NCBI GenBank assembly: GCA_949316495.1
Contig: OX439004.1
Span: 53,352,159 to 53,416,158, forward strand
From: Amphiduros pacificus
Taxonomy: Eukaryota; Annelida; Polychaeta; Phyllodocida; Hesionidae
DNA: 64,000 nt
Reading direction: 5' to 3'
Made by a program: the position numbers and the translations under genes
Notes under the pieces: generated by a model
What the model was told of the DNA's origin: nothing
The model's input: only the letters and a program-made list of their open reading frames with translations
Databases searched by the model: none
Shown here: piece by piece, positions 11,739 to 20,770 of the stretch
How the letters are laid out: every line of letters starts with the position of its first letter
Numbering within the stretch: position 1 is the first letter of the stretch

Positions 11739-11845
11739 GAAAATGGTTTTATAATGTTTGTCACCATGTAGATGAAATAAATATAAGTAAATAAATCATA
11801 TTTTTATTTTATCTGCATGGTGACAAACTGCATAAAACCATATTC
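11739..11845. repeat. long hairpin (43-nt arms, about 21-nt loop)
   Basis: Arms 11739-11781 and 11803-11845 match at 37 of 43 positions, or 39 counting G:U pairs. The best run is GTTTGTCACCATG paired with CATGGTGACAAAC. It sits just outside the right inverted arm of the mobile element and is probably its 3' hairpin. Confidence 0.85.
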
Positions 11846-12842
11846 ATCGATATACTATCAAAATCTATCTTGTTGTATTAACATTTGGAAATGACATTAG
11901 ATATAAATTCCAATATTCGCCTAAGATATGGGTAGATTAAACATTCCCATCTTTCTCTATTACTGAGTTATGATCCTATAACTAAACTTATATTTCAGAT
12001 AAAAATTTAAAAGCGCTGTGATAGGGTTATCAAAACTATAGAAATGGTAGATATATCACATGACATCAATATATATATGAGTAATAATTATCAATTATCA
12101 CAATCAAAGAAATATTTATAGGGTCATTTTGCATTTATATGATATTACTGCTGAGTCTATGGAGTTTTTTATGACTGCTTGTTTGGGCCAGAGGGGCCGT
12201 CATCAGTACGGTCCGCTCAAGGCAGGATTTTCACACAAACTGTCAGGCGCATTTTACTGTACACAACCTTCAGGCTCAACACTATATGACAACTATAACC
12301 TTTCTCATTAATGACAAAAAATGCAAAATACATTTTGTATTTGTTTATCTGGAGGTTTATCATCTAGCATGGTTGTTTTGTCTTGTATATGGTGTAAGTG
12401 GGTTGTGAAGTGATTGTAATACCCGGATGTAGATGTCTGGTGTGCATCACTTCTAGCTGTACTTAGCAGCAGGTTAGACTTATCTTAGCAACATACATAA
12501 TGGCCAGACCCAGAACAAATTAAAACAAACTACTACCACGAGAACTCATGTTAAAATCGGCATGGAGGAATATGTTATTTCGAAATTCTAGGTCAACACC
12601 GAGTGGATTCTAGCAAAAGCATAGTGAACTGCATGTACATTTAAAGCTCTCAGAAAAAAACAACGTCTCAATTGTTCTAAGAGCACGGACATAATGAAAA
12701 TTGGGCATATCAATGGTACCAGTATCGCCACATTACCAGGAACGCCTGCATATATCAGTTTAAACGATATCATTCAGCCGTACGGAAAACGTGGAGCATA
12801 TATCTAGCGATGTAGGGATGACAAAAACATCAAATAGCAAAC
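11846..12842. other. intergenic and 5' flank of the plus-strand GALNT gene
   Basis: AT-rich with short unsupported frames. The last 300 bases are presumably 5' UTR and promoter of the gene at 12843. No TATA box or other site stands out. Confidence 0.4.
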
Positions 12843-14564
12843 ATGTGTAATTGTCGGAGAATTACCCGAATAGGTATATTGCTTGGCATTGCTGTGGCAT
12901 GCATCATACTGTACGATGCAGTACGTCTCCACAGGGCATCCAAGTTGTCATTAGCTCAGGTGAGTCTGAGAGCTAAGCTTAAGTCCATGGAGGCTCTGTT
13001 CCCACCACAAACTGATACAAGCTTTGCCACGTATGAACTCAATGTATCCTTGAGCAACTCTATCCCATTGTGGAGGCCCATACCAGATGACAGACCAAAG
13101 CAGTGTCTGGATATTCAGTATGATATAGAACGTCTACCCAAGGTCAGTATTATCATACCATTCCATAACGAGGCTTGGTCACTTCTCTTGAGGGCACTCA
13201 ACAGTGTGATATTCAGAACCCCGGAATCTCTCATCAAAGAAATCATTCTCGTTGATGACGAGAGTACGTACTCCTATCTGCGTGAACCATTGGAGAAGTA
13301 CATAGCACCGATCCCCAAGACGAGGCTGCTGAGGATGCCGGGAAGGGAGGGCTTGATCCGGACACGCCTCGCCGGGGCCAGGGCGGCCCAGGGTGAAGTA
13401 TTGGTGTTCCTCGACGCCCACGTGGAGGTCAATACTGGCTGGCTGGAACCTCTCCTCGCTGCCATCGCCGGGGACAACTCAACCATCGCCGTGCCCCACA
13501 TGAACACCATCCACCCGTGGACTATCAAGTACGGCGTGTGGAAGCCTGAGGTGCACGGGGGCTTCTCCTGGACCATGGATTATGTGTGGAAGCAGCTGCC
13601 GGAGTATCTATCCCGGAAGCGACTCAGCGAGGCAGATCCCATCAGAACCCCAACCACTATCGGGTGCGCCTTCGCCGTGGACAGGCAATATTTCTTCCAT
13701 ATCGGGGCCTACGATGAGGGATTGTTTATATGGGGTGGAGAAAACCTGGAGATATCATTCAAGACTTGGTTGTGCGGTGGCAGTCTGTATATCTACCCCT
13801 GTTCCAGGGTAGCTCATATGTTCAGAGATATCTTGCCCTATACATTTCCTGATAAATATAATGGTACCAAAGTTATAGATAAGAACTACCAGAGAATATC
13901 GGAGATCTGGCTTGACGAATACAAAGACTTCTACTACGCGGCCAGACATGAAAAGCCCTCCCTCAATCAGAAAGAAATGTCACAAGTTGCTCAGTTAAAG
14001 GCCGCCAAGAAAAAGACAAAATGCAAGAGGTTTTACTGGTACCTTGAGAACATCATTCCTGAAATGTTTATTCCGTGGAAGAGCGCAGTATACCAGGGAA
14101 GTATAAAGAACCTTGTGTCCATGCTGTGTCTCTCAGCAAATAGTACTACTGGTTCACTGGACATGTCTTTTTGCAGTAAGCACACAGAACAGCAAAAATT
14201 TTATCTGTCTCACAATGGAAGGCTTTATCACAACATTACTCACTGCGTGGCCTTCAGAGACACGGCGCTCCAGTTAGGTTCCTGTGAAAGCCAGGAAGAT
14301 TTGGCAGTCAGGATTTTGCCCTTCTGGTACTTCAACACCACTGTCCCGGCTGGCTTCGAGAATGACCTGTATGTGAGGGAGAGGCAGAGAGACCTAGGCA
14401 GGATCACGATGATGCACAATGGCACTGCCCTTGATGTGTGCTTGCTGCAGGTGACCTCATCTGAGCAGCGACAGCAGGGGGGCTTGGCCCAGTGCGAGGA
14501 CACGCAGAAATGGCAGTACTGGACATTCACTTACAAGATGGACTTCAACTTTCACAGCAGATAG
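12843..14564 (+). CDS. polypeptide N-acetylgalactosaminyltransferase family protein, single exon
   Basis: Type II Golgi membrane protein of the GT27 family, which transfers GalNAc from UDP-GalNAc to Ser/Thr of proteins (mucin-type O-glycosylation). 573 residues, a normal family length. Seen: short cytoplasmic tail and membrane segment (about 9-25), stem, catalytic domain from about 98 (VSIIIPFHNEAW), DAH metal site 191-193, WGGEN 297-301, CSRVAH at 320-325, YKDFYY at 360-365, then a ricin-type lectin domain from about 413 to 570 with a degenerate first repeat and a QKWQYW end. The loop usually written AGGLF reads IGCAF (273-277), a change shared with the two minus-strand neighbours; activity or donor preference may therefore differ. 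There are no introns. The ATG at 12843 is the first in frame and places the membrane segment correctly. Confidence 0.92.
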   Translation: MCNCRRITRIGILLGIAVACIILYDAVRLHRASKLSLAQVSLRAKLKSMEALFPPQTDTSFATYELNVSLSNSIPLWRPIPDDRPKQCLDIQYDIERLPKVSIIIPFHNEAWSLLLRALNSVIFRTPESLIKEIILVDDESTYSYLREPLEKYIAPIPKTRLLRMPGREGLIRTRLAGARAAQGEVLVFLDAHVEVNTGWLEPLLAAIAGDNSTIAVPHMNTIHPWTIKYGVWKPEVHGGFSWTMDYVWKQLPEYLSRKRLSEADPIRTPTTIGCAFAVDRQYFFHIGAYDEGLFIWGGENLEISFKTWLCGGSLYIYPCSRVAHMFRDILPYTFPDKYNGTKVIDKNYQRISEIWLDEYKDFYYAARHEKPSLNQKEMSQVAQLKAAKKKTKCKRFYWYLENIIPEMFIPWKSAVYQGSIKNLVSMLCLSANSTTGSLDMSFCSKHTEQQKFYLSHNGRLYHNITHCVAFRDTALQLGSCESQEDLAVRILPFWYFNTTVPAGFENDLYVRERQRDLGRITMMHNGTALDVCLLQVTSSEQRQQGGLAQCEDTQKWQYWTFTYKMDFNFHSR

Positions 14565-15476
14565 CGTCTTGATATAATCATCTCTCATATCTTAATATGC
14601 AATACTCATGTATGAAATGAAATCAAAGAGATACATGAATGATGAATGCACGTGTAAAAGAACAGGTTTGAGGACATTAAAATGAGATATGGGGCGTAAT
14701 TGGGTCTTACTCGCATATTATTGTATTGTGAAATATACAATGGTGTATGTTACATGACATGTGGCATGCCACACATCAGCGTGTAATTGATTTCATCCCA
14801 GATTCATAAATGTAAATTCAGTTTGAAAGTTGTGTCTCTTTCGTAAGTACAGGAAAATGTCAGCGTTTTTTTTTGAGAATTGATTTAATAAAAGCCATAC
14901 GTGATACTCTAATGTATTATAAATCTTGATATTTGAGTCAAATTCTTGCAGAACGCTTAAGCAATTTATACTTATATCCACTGTAACAAGTTGAAAACCA
15001 CCGCTGCACCAAACACAGGCTGCCCTTATAAATATCCCTTCAGTGCCCTGATAAGAAAGAGGCCCCCGTATGGGAGAGGTGAAGGTCAGGATTCAAGCGG
15101 ATATGTCTCAGTAACCCACTTTCACTGACTAACTGTCTGCATTACCACTCCAGACACATCACCAACAGGGCATCTATGACTGTGATTTATCCTATGTTTA
15201 TACATCAGGGTTGATTGTTATAACCATACTATCATCGTGGACTAAGTGGCCTGCAAAACTGTTCCTAATGTTTCTCTTTGTGGGTCGGTCTTGTTTCTCG
15301 TAGCTAGGGTTTTCACCAATTTTAAAATGATTTGCTATCGATTTATGATTTTTCAAATGTAAAACATTCTTTATGTATTAAAAAGTAATGATATTCAAAA
15401 AGACATGAAAAGGTTATCATTCATTGTGAAATATGAAACAATTCTTTTTTGCTATGATGACCAAGTCAGCATATCC
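14565..15476. other. 3' flank of the plus-strand GALNT gene
   Basis: AT-rich 3' UTR and intergenic DNA. Apart from the AATAAA at 14887-14892, nothing was recognised. Confidence 0.45.
14887..14892 (+). terminator. possible polyadenylation signal
   Basis: AATAAA about 320 nt past the stop codon at 14564, on the same strand and in AT-rich DNA. It is the first clear hexamer after the gene. Confidence 0.4.
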
Positions 15477-15817
15477 TCCACAGTGAAGGCCACGGCAGTT
15501 GGTTAGAGCGCCAGCCTATTAGCACCAGTTCCTCTGTGGTGATCCAAAGGTCGTGGGTTCGATCCCCAGCCGTGGCGAGATTGAATTCATGATACAATTT
15601 CACACATGAGCTGAGGCCCGTGTGCGAAGGGTTAACCCATTGTCCTTGTAAATCTGTGACCGGGTGGGTTGTCATGTCAAGGACCTGCGACATGACAATT
15701 CAGAGAGGCAGCACTATATCTGCTACAAGTAGGTCTCATCACGAAATGACCGAAATAATGTTGAAAGTGATGTAAAGCGCCAAACAAACAAACAAACAAA
15801 CAAATCCACAGTGAAGG
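15477..15817 (+). mobile_element. tRNA-derived SINE, full copy with target-site duplication
   Basis: The body (15490-15804) starts with a tRNA-like head: A-box region CAGTTGGTTAGAGCGCC and B-box GGTTCGATCCC. A conserved middle (GGTTGTCATGTCAAGGACC and a GGCAGCACTATATCTGC block) follows, and it ends in ATGTAAAGCGCC and a (CAAA)n tail. It is flanked by a perfect 13-bp duplication, TCCACAGTGAAGG, at 15477-15489 and 15805-15817. The copy at 61398 is closely similar. An intact duplication points to a fairly recent insertion. Confidence 0.93.
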
Positions 15818-16790
15818 ATGGGGAGAAATGTTATTGTATATCATATTGCTTTTCTTATATTTACTTCACAATATTACATATATCAAAAGGAATAAATTTT
15901 CTTAGAAGAATAGGCCAGAAGACAGGATCCTTTAGATCAATTGTATAAAATATAGAAATTGTCATCTCAACATTATTAGGATATAATGTAATCCCAACAT
16001 GCCGAGCTTTGTCCTGAATCTCCTCATGAAATAGATTTTAGTGGCACACGTTGAGGATTATTGCACGTTGAGTCTGAACTGTGTTGATTTCATATATATA
16101 ATTGAAGCAGTTCTCGCGTGTTTGGTTAAAATGAAACACTGTCTTGATGTTCTGTTCTGACATGCTGCATGGTAGAGAAAGCTGGATATCTGCTACTGAG
16201 GAGTTTCTCACTGCATCCAGTAATACAATATCCGTCGCCACTCTTCGAAAAGAGTATAGCATTCATTCTCGGTGACTGGTTTATTTCCTTTATTTGCAAA
16301 ATTAAAAAAATTATGGTTTTCACAACAAGGAAGCCCTCCTATTTTGTTCAGGTTTCACGGTTTTTTAATCATTTTGGGTTCTCACCAGACATTCGGAGTT
16401 GTGTGTTGCTCAGTGAGTATTTTATATATATAAACAAAAGACAAGCTGAGTTAATCTGTCACCAAAATATTCATTAAAACAGAAATAAATCCCTGCAACT
16501 CTGCACTTACATTACAATTGTAGTGAAATGTTTAAGCTTAAAGCTTGATGTGTCCAAAAAGGTTTCTGGCTTTCATGTGTGGAGGACTTGGTCAACATTC
16601 TTCCCGCATGTATGAATTTAAAGCATACAAACCCTACTTACACAGGCAGTGAACATTTAATATACTCAGTTTTGAACCCTAAATAATACATCTACTATTA
16701 TATAAAAATCATTAGACCTTCCTTTAGACCAAAAAACCCCGTAACAGTCATACTCAAAATGAGGTGAGTCCTGTTAGAAATATAGCCAAC
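15818..16790. other. intergenic
   Basis: AT-rich DNA between the convergent GALNT genes, with only short unsupported frames and no recognised repeat or RNA. Confidence 0.45.
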
Positions 16791-17133
16791 CGTAAGCAGG
16801 TAGGCCCTCCTGTAAGCAGGTAGGCCCTCCTGTAGGCAGGTAGGCCCTCCCGTAAGCAGGTAGGCCCTCCCGTAGGCAGGTAGGCCCTCCCGTAAGCAGG
16901 TAGGCCCTCCCGTAAGCAGGTAGGCCCTCCGTAAGCAGGTAGTAGGCCCTCCCGTAAGCAGGTAGGCCCTCCTGTAAGCAGGTAGGCCCTCCTGTAAGTA
17001 GGTAGGCCCTCCCGTAAGCAGGTAAGCCCTCCTGTAAGCAGGTAAGCCCTCCTCTAAGCAGGTAGGCCCTCCTGTAAGCAGGTAGGCCCTCTTGTAAGCA
17101 GGTAGGCCCTCCTGTAAGCAGGTAGGCCCTCCT
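16791..17133. repeat. 20-bp minisatellite
   Basis: About 17 copies of the 20-bp unit GTAAGCAGGTAGGCCCTCCT, with C/T and A/G changes and a few 1-4 bp length changes. It lies downstream of both convergent GALNT genes. The repeated minus-strand frame is an artefact. Confidence 0.97.
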
Positions 17134-17941
17134 CAAAAGCATTGAGTGGAATTTTCCGTAAATTGACTTTCCAGTACTGGAGAGTGACAAAAATGGAATG
17201 GTGATTATCAGAAACCCTTTTCGGTGAAGGTGACTATTTTTTTATTGTTGATGATAACATCATATCATTGTTATAATAGTCCAAATAACTGGCGATATCC
17301 CAACCCAAAGGCTAATAAACCCTTGTAAACGACATACCGCCGTACCTTGCTGTTTATAGGTTTGGAACTCATAAAAAGTCGGGCTCATAAAGGTTTCATA
17401 GAATCAGAATTCACTTAAATTTTCTATTCTGGATTTTGCTGGTGAGAGGAATAAAGGTTATTCTGTGGGATGTTTATCTCAGGATGCTTTACCTGAATAC
17501 AGCTTACTTTAAATCTTTTTCAGTAAGTGAATTCAATTAATATACATTTCCCGAAAATCCTAACATCTGTTGTTTGCAATTTACTCCAAAAAAAGTATTA
17601 GAAACACTAAAAATCAAAAACACAATGTCAAGTCGTTAATTTGTAAAAAAAAACAGACTAATTTTGTAATATTATTTTAAATACAACAGTTTGAAAACAG
17701 ATACAAAAGCTTTGTATTTATCTAATTTTATTTTATTATTATTTATTTATTATATATCCCCCATACAAAAAGCTCACCGATATTTTAGATCTTGATTTTT
17801 CATTCTTTGCATTGTCACAGACATTATAACACCTATTGAATATTTGAAATGAAGCCAGAAGTTAATTTAAGCTTAAGACAGCTTTAATTCTTTTAGATAT
17901 AACACAACTCTGTCTTGATTTTCTATAATTCCGTCATGTTT
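17134..17941. other. 3' flank of the minus-strand GALNT gene
   Basis: Very AT-rich, holding the probable 3' UTR of the gene ending at 17942. No other feature was seen. Confidence 0.45.
17742..17747 (-). terminator. possible polyadenylation signal
   Basis: AATAAA on the minus strand about 195 nt past the stop codon at 17942, within a TTATT-rich stretch. The spacing is plausible for the minus-strand gene. Confidence 0.4.
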
Positions 17942-20191
17942 CTATGAGAAAGTCCACATTTGATGAGGATCTTTACTGTCACAAGTCAATAATAATATTT
18001 TTTCACTTGTATGTATATCAAAAGTTAAACAAGAGTCAGTGTCTTTTATTTTCAGGTGTGTAGTAATGCTGTTGTATTCCCAAGAGTCAAAATCTTTCTT
18101 ATTTTTGCATTTTAGTATCTGTAAGTCTTTGTTTTTCGATTGCTTTATACAGAATTGTTTGTATCTGAATTTCATATCTTTGTCTAAATAGACTATACGT
18201 TTATATCTGCGTTGTTGGTGACAAGGAATCATTTCATAATTTGTATCATCAAATATATCCAAACAAAGGTTTGACTTGGAGTTTCGTAATTGGCCAAAGT
18301 ATACAGCGTCACCTGGTGGAGTTAGGGCTTTTCTCACAACCTCCTCTATGTCCCACGTTTTCGTAAAATTAAACTTATATTGATAAATCCATTTTTGGGA
18401 TTTATCTGTTGAATTACATGGAGTTAATGTTGTTTTCTTTAGATGTTCCTCATCTGACATGAGGTACTTAATACACCACTCTTTGCCGTTCATGCTGGTC
18501 TTTAACTGCTTTCGTTTCGTATAGGACCATGTCCCGAGTCTCATTTCTGCAGGTGTATTTGGAATAGAAGAATTCTCAGCTTCTATGCCAGAGAAGAATC
18601 CGCCGTTGTCAATGGTGATATTTTTATAGCGCATGCGTCCATCTGTGTCAATTCTGATCTGCTTGAGAGAGACACTCTGGCGTTCACAGTTGATGACAAT
18701 CAGTGAGTTAGTATCGCCGTCATAATGCAGACATAATGAATCATCGAGTTTACTTTTGATTTCACCATAGTATACAGCTGTGTCTGGAGGAACAGGAACT
18801 TCTGGTGTCACGTTCTTCATGTACCAATCAAAACTTTTACATTTCAGTTTCTTCCTCCATTTCTTTCTTTCTTCCAGAGACTGTAAATCCACAGGCATGA
18901 GTTCTGTTTGTTGGGCGTAATAATACTTCTTATAGTCGTCCATCCACACCTCTGCGGCTCTGATGAGATTTCTTTGGACAGTCTTATGGGAGTCATCTTG
19001 AAAAGAATAAGGTAGTAAAGGCTTGAACACGTGACCCACTCTGGAGCAAGGATGGTGCTCTACCCTCCCTCCACACATCCATATCCTGAGGGCATGCTCT
19101 ATATTCTCTCCTCCCCAGATATCCATGTCCTCATCATACGATCCCGTCTCAAAGAAATAGTCCCTCTCTACGGCATGAGCGCAGCCCACCATGACAGGGG
19201 AGGGATAGGTGTCTGTAGGTGACAGGGACTTGCTTAGTCTCACGGGGAGCCTTTTATAATAAAACACCATATTCCACGTCATGCTTCCATGCATTACGTC
19301 TCTGGCATGGTAGTACTCCAGGGAGCCGTGCTGGATGGGGTCCATGATTGGAATCATAACCACCTTCCTGTCAGCCATTATTCTGAGCAGTAAAGGTTCC
19401 AGCCATCCCACATTAGCCTCAGTGTGCGCGTCTGTAAAGAAGAGAATTTTTCCAGTAGCCTCACGTGCTCCTCTCAGACGAGCTCTCACGAGACCAGACC
19501 TCCGTGGAAGTCTCACCAATTTCACTTTGGGTAAATAAGCTACATAATCTGTAAGAGGCTGCTTCAACCATTCAAAGGTACTGGCATCGTCCACCAGAAT
19601 GAGTTCCCGCAGCAAAACAGAGGGGGTCCTCTCCAGGAAACTATGAATAGTCCTCATCAGGGTGGACCTGGCCTCGTTGTGGAATATACTAATGACCGTT
19701 GTTGATGGCATCTGATTTACATCATAACTGATTGTTTTGCATTGCTGGGGTCGAGAATCAAATATTTCTCTCCTATTACCCTGTACGTCGCTTGCCGTGG
19801 CATTGAAGGAGTGAAACCCTGTGCTGGACATGTTCAGAATTCTCATCCATGGATATTTCTCTGTGTCGGGCTTCTCCAGGTAGGACATGTTTGTCATGAA
19901 ATTGTCTGTGTCCACATCCTCAATGACCTTGATGTGATGGACATGGGGGTCTATATCTCCATAGAGACTAAATTCCTCTTCATCATTATTTAGTGTCACA
20001 ACTGACCAGAAACTGGCGGTTCCTGTTTCAATATCAGCATCGCTGTCATCTGACCAGAGGATCAATTTGGAAAAAAGACACACATTAACAACCAAAAGAC
20101 AGCTGAGACACCGAATAATGGTAATATATTCTGAATCCATGCTCTCAAACAAAGCTGTTTTAAATTTTTCAAATAGTGATAATATATCCAT
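17942..20191 (-). CDS. GALNT-family glycosyltransferase with two tandem ricin-type lectin domains, single exon
   Basis: GT27 family protein, predicted Golgi type II membrane enzyme, 749 residues against about 550-650 for usual members. Membrane segment about 24-44, stem, catalytic domain from about 164 (VISIFHNEARS), DAH 254-256, WGGEN 359-363, RVGHVF 384-389. Two lectin-like domains follow: about 468-610, with Cys motifs around 487 and 573 and a QKW at 599-601; and about 625-749, with clear repeats at CLDIFDD (643), CIKQ (681) and CLTF (721), ending HQMWTF. The length is explained by this second domain. The donor loop reads VGCAHA (335-340) instead of the usual AGGLF type. Met18 (ATG 20140) matches the neighbouring paralogue (MDSEY versus MDPEY), so translation may start there. 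It lies 579 bp downstream of that paralogue on the same strand, which indicates tandem duplication. Confidence 0.92.
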   Translation of the reverse strand: MDILSLFEKFKTALFESMDSEYITIIRCLSCLLVVNVCLFSKLILWSDDSDADIETGTASFWSVVTLNNDEEEFSLYGDIDPHVHHIKVIEDVDTDNFMTNMSYLEKPDTEKYPWMRILNMSSTGFHSFNATASDVQGNRREIFDSRPQQCKTISYDVNQMPSTTVISIFHNEARSTLMRTIHSFLERTPSVLLRELILVDDASTFEWLKQPLTDYVAYLPKVKLVRLPRRSGLVRARLRGAREATGKILFFTDAHTEANVGWLEPLLLRIMADRKVVMIPIMDPIQHGSLEYYHARDVMHGSMTWNMVFYYKRLPVRLSKSLSPTDTYPSPVMVGCAHAVERDYFFETGSYDEDMDIWGGENIEHALRIWMCGGRVEHHPCSRVGHVFKPLLPYSFQDDSHKTVQRNLIRAAEVWMDDYKKYYYAQQTELMPVDLQSLEERKKWRKKLKCKSFDWYMKNVTPEVPVPPDTAVYYGEIKSKLDDSLCLHYDGDTNSLIVINCERQSVSLKQIRIDTDGRMRYKNITIDNGGFFSGIEAENSSIPNTPAEMRLGTWSYTKRKQLKTSMNGKEWCIKYLMSDEEHLKKTTLTPCNSTDKSQKWIYQYKFNFTKTWDIEEVVRKALTPPGDAVYFGQLRNSKSNLCLDIFDDTNYEMIPCHQQRRYKRIVYLDKDMKFRYKQFCIKQSKNKDLQILKCKNKKDFDSWEYNSITTHLKIKDTDSCLTFDIHTSEKILLLTCDSKDPHQMWTFS

Positions 20192-20770
20192 CGTTATATT
20201 TGGCTTCCATGATATCCACCAATTGGAGGGGTTCCAGGTATATTTATAACAATAGGTTTATGTTCTGAATCAGCGATCTGCCTGAAGGCTTATAGGCAAA
20301 CAGGTACAGATTGTGGCAATTTAATGAAGTCATAAACATTTCAAATTGCGATGAAATGTGCGGTAAACACTTGAAACATTCTGTGCATAACTCTGACAGA
20401 AAATTCTGTTTTTCTAAAAATCAGTAAGTTAATGTCAAATGCGGGTGTAAAGGTGTGTACATTAAACCAGTTAATGTTATAATACCTGTGATAATGATAA
20501 AGTATAGCAAAGTAGATGCGAGAACATCCCGTTGAAATACTTCAGTAATTTTCCAAAATAACAGAAGTCATAAATATACTGTTATGTTAACTTTTATTCC
20601 ACTTCCAGATATGTACATATTTGTAAGTTATAATGGGTTTAATATATGGTCATAGATAGCATGATCATGTAATCAGATACTTGCTGAAGCAGTTATGAAA
20701 CCATGCACTTATATCAGCAGAGTGTATTGCCTTCATTTACAAAAAAATACCTTGAAACATAAACCAAGTA
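20192..20770. other. spacer between tandem minus-strand GALNT genes
   Basis: Holds the 3' end of the upstream paralogue and the promoter region of the downstream one. No distinct promoter element is seen. Confidence 0.4.
20593..20598 (-). terminator. possible polyadenylation signal
   Basis: AATAAA on the minus strand about 173 nt past the stop codon at 20771. The spacing resembles that of the paralogue downstream. Confidence 0.4.

Larger units (their letters stand above)
11100..11845 (+). mobile_element. pearl/Helentron-like non-autonomous element with satellite core
   Basis: Three parts are visible in order. A left arm (11100-11147) contains TCTGAACTTCCTAGA and TCTGCAGCTAAT. A 27-bp satellite follows at 11137-11527. 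An inverted copy of the left arm lies at 11689-11737, directly followed by a hairpin (11739-11781 pairs with 11803-11845). Inverted subterminal repeats, a minisatellite core and a 3' hairpin are the layout described for pearl and Helentron-related non-autonomous elements in bivalves. The exact ends and insertion site are not resolved, and no protein is encoded. Confidence 0.55.
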
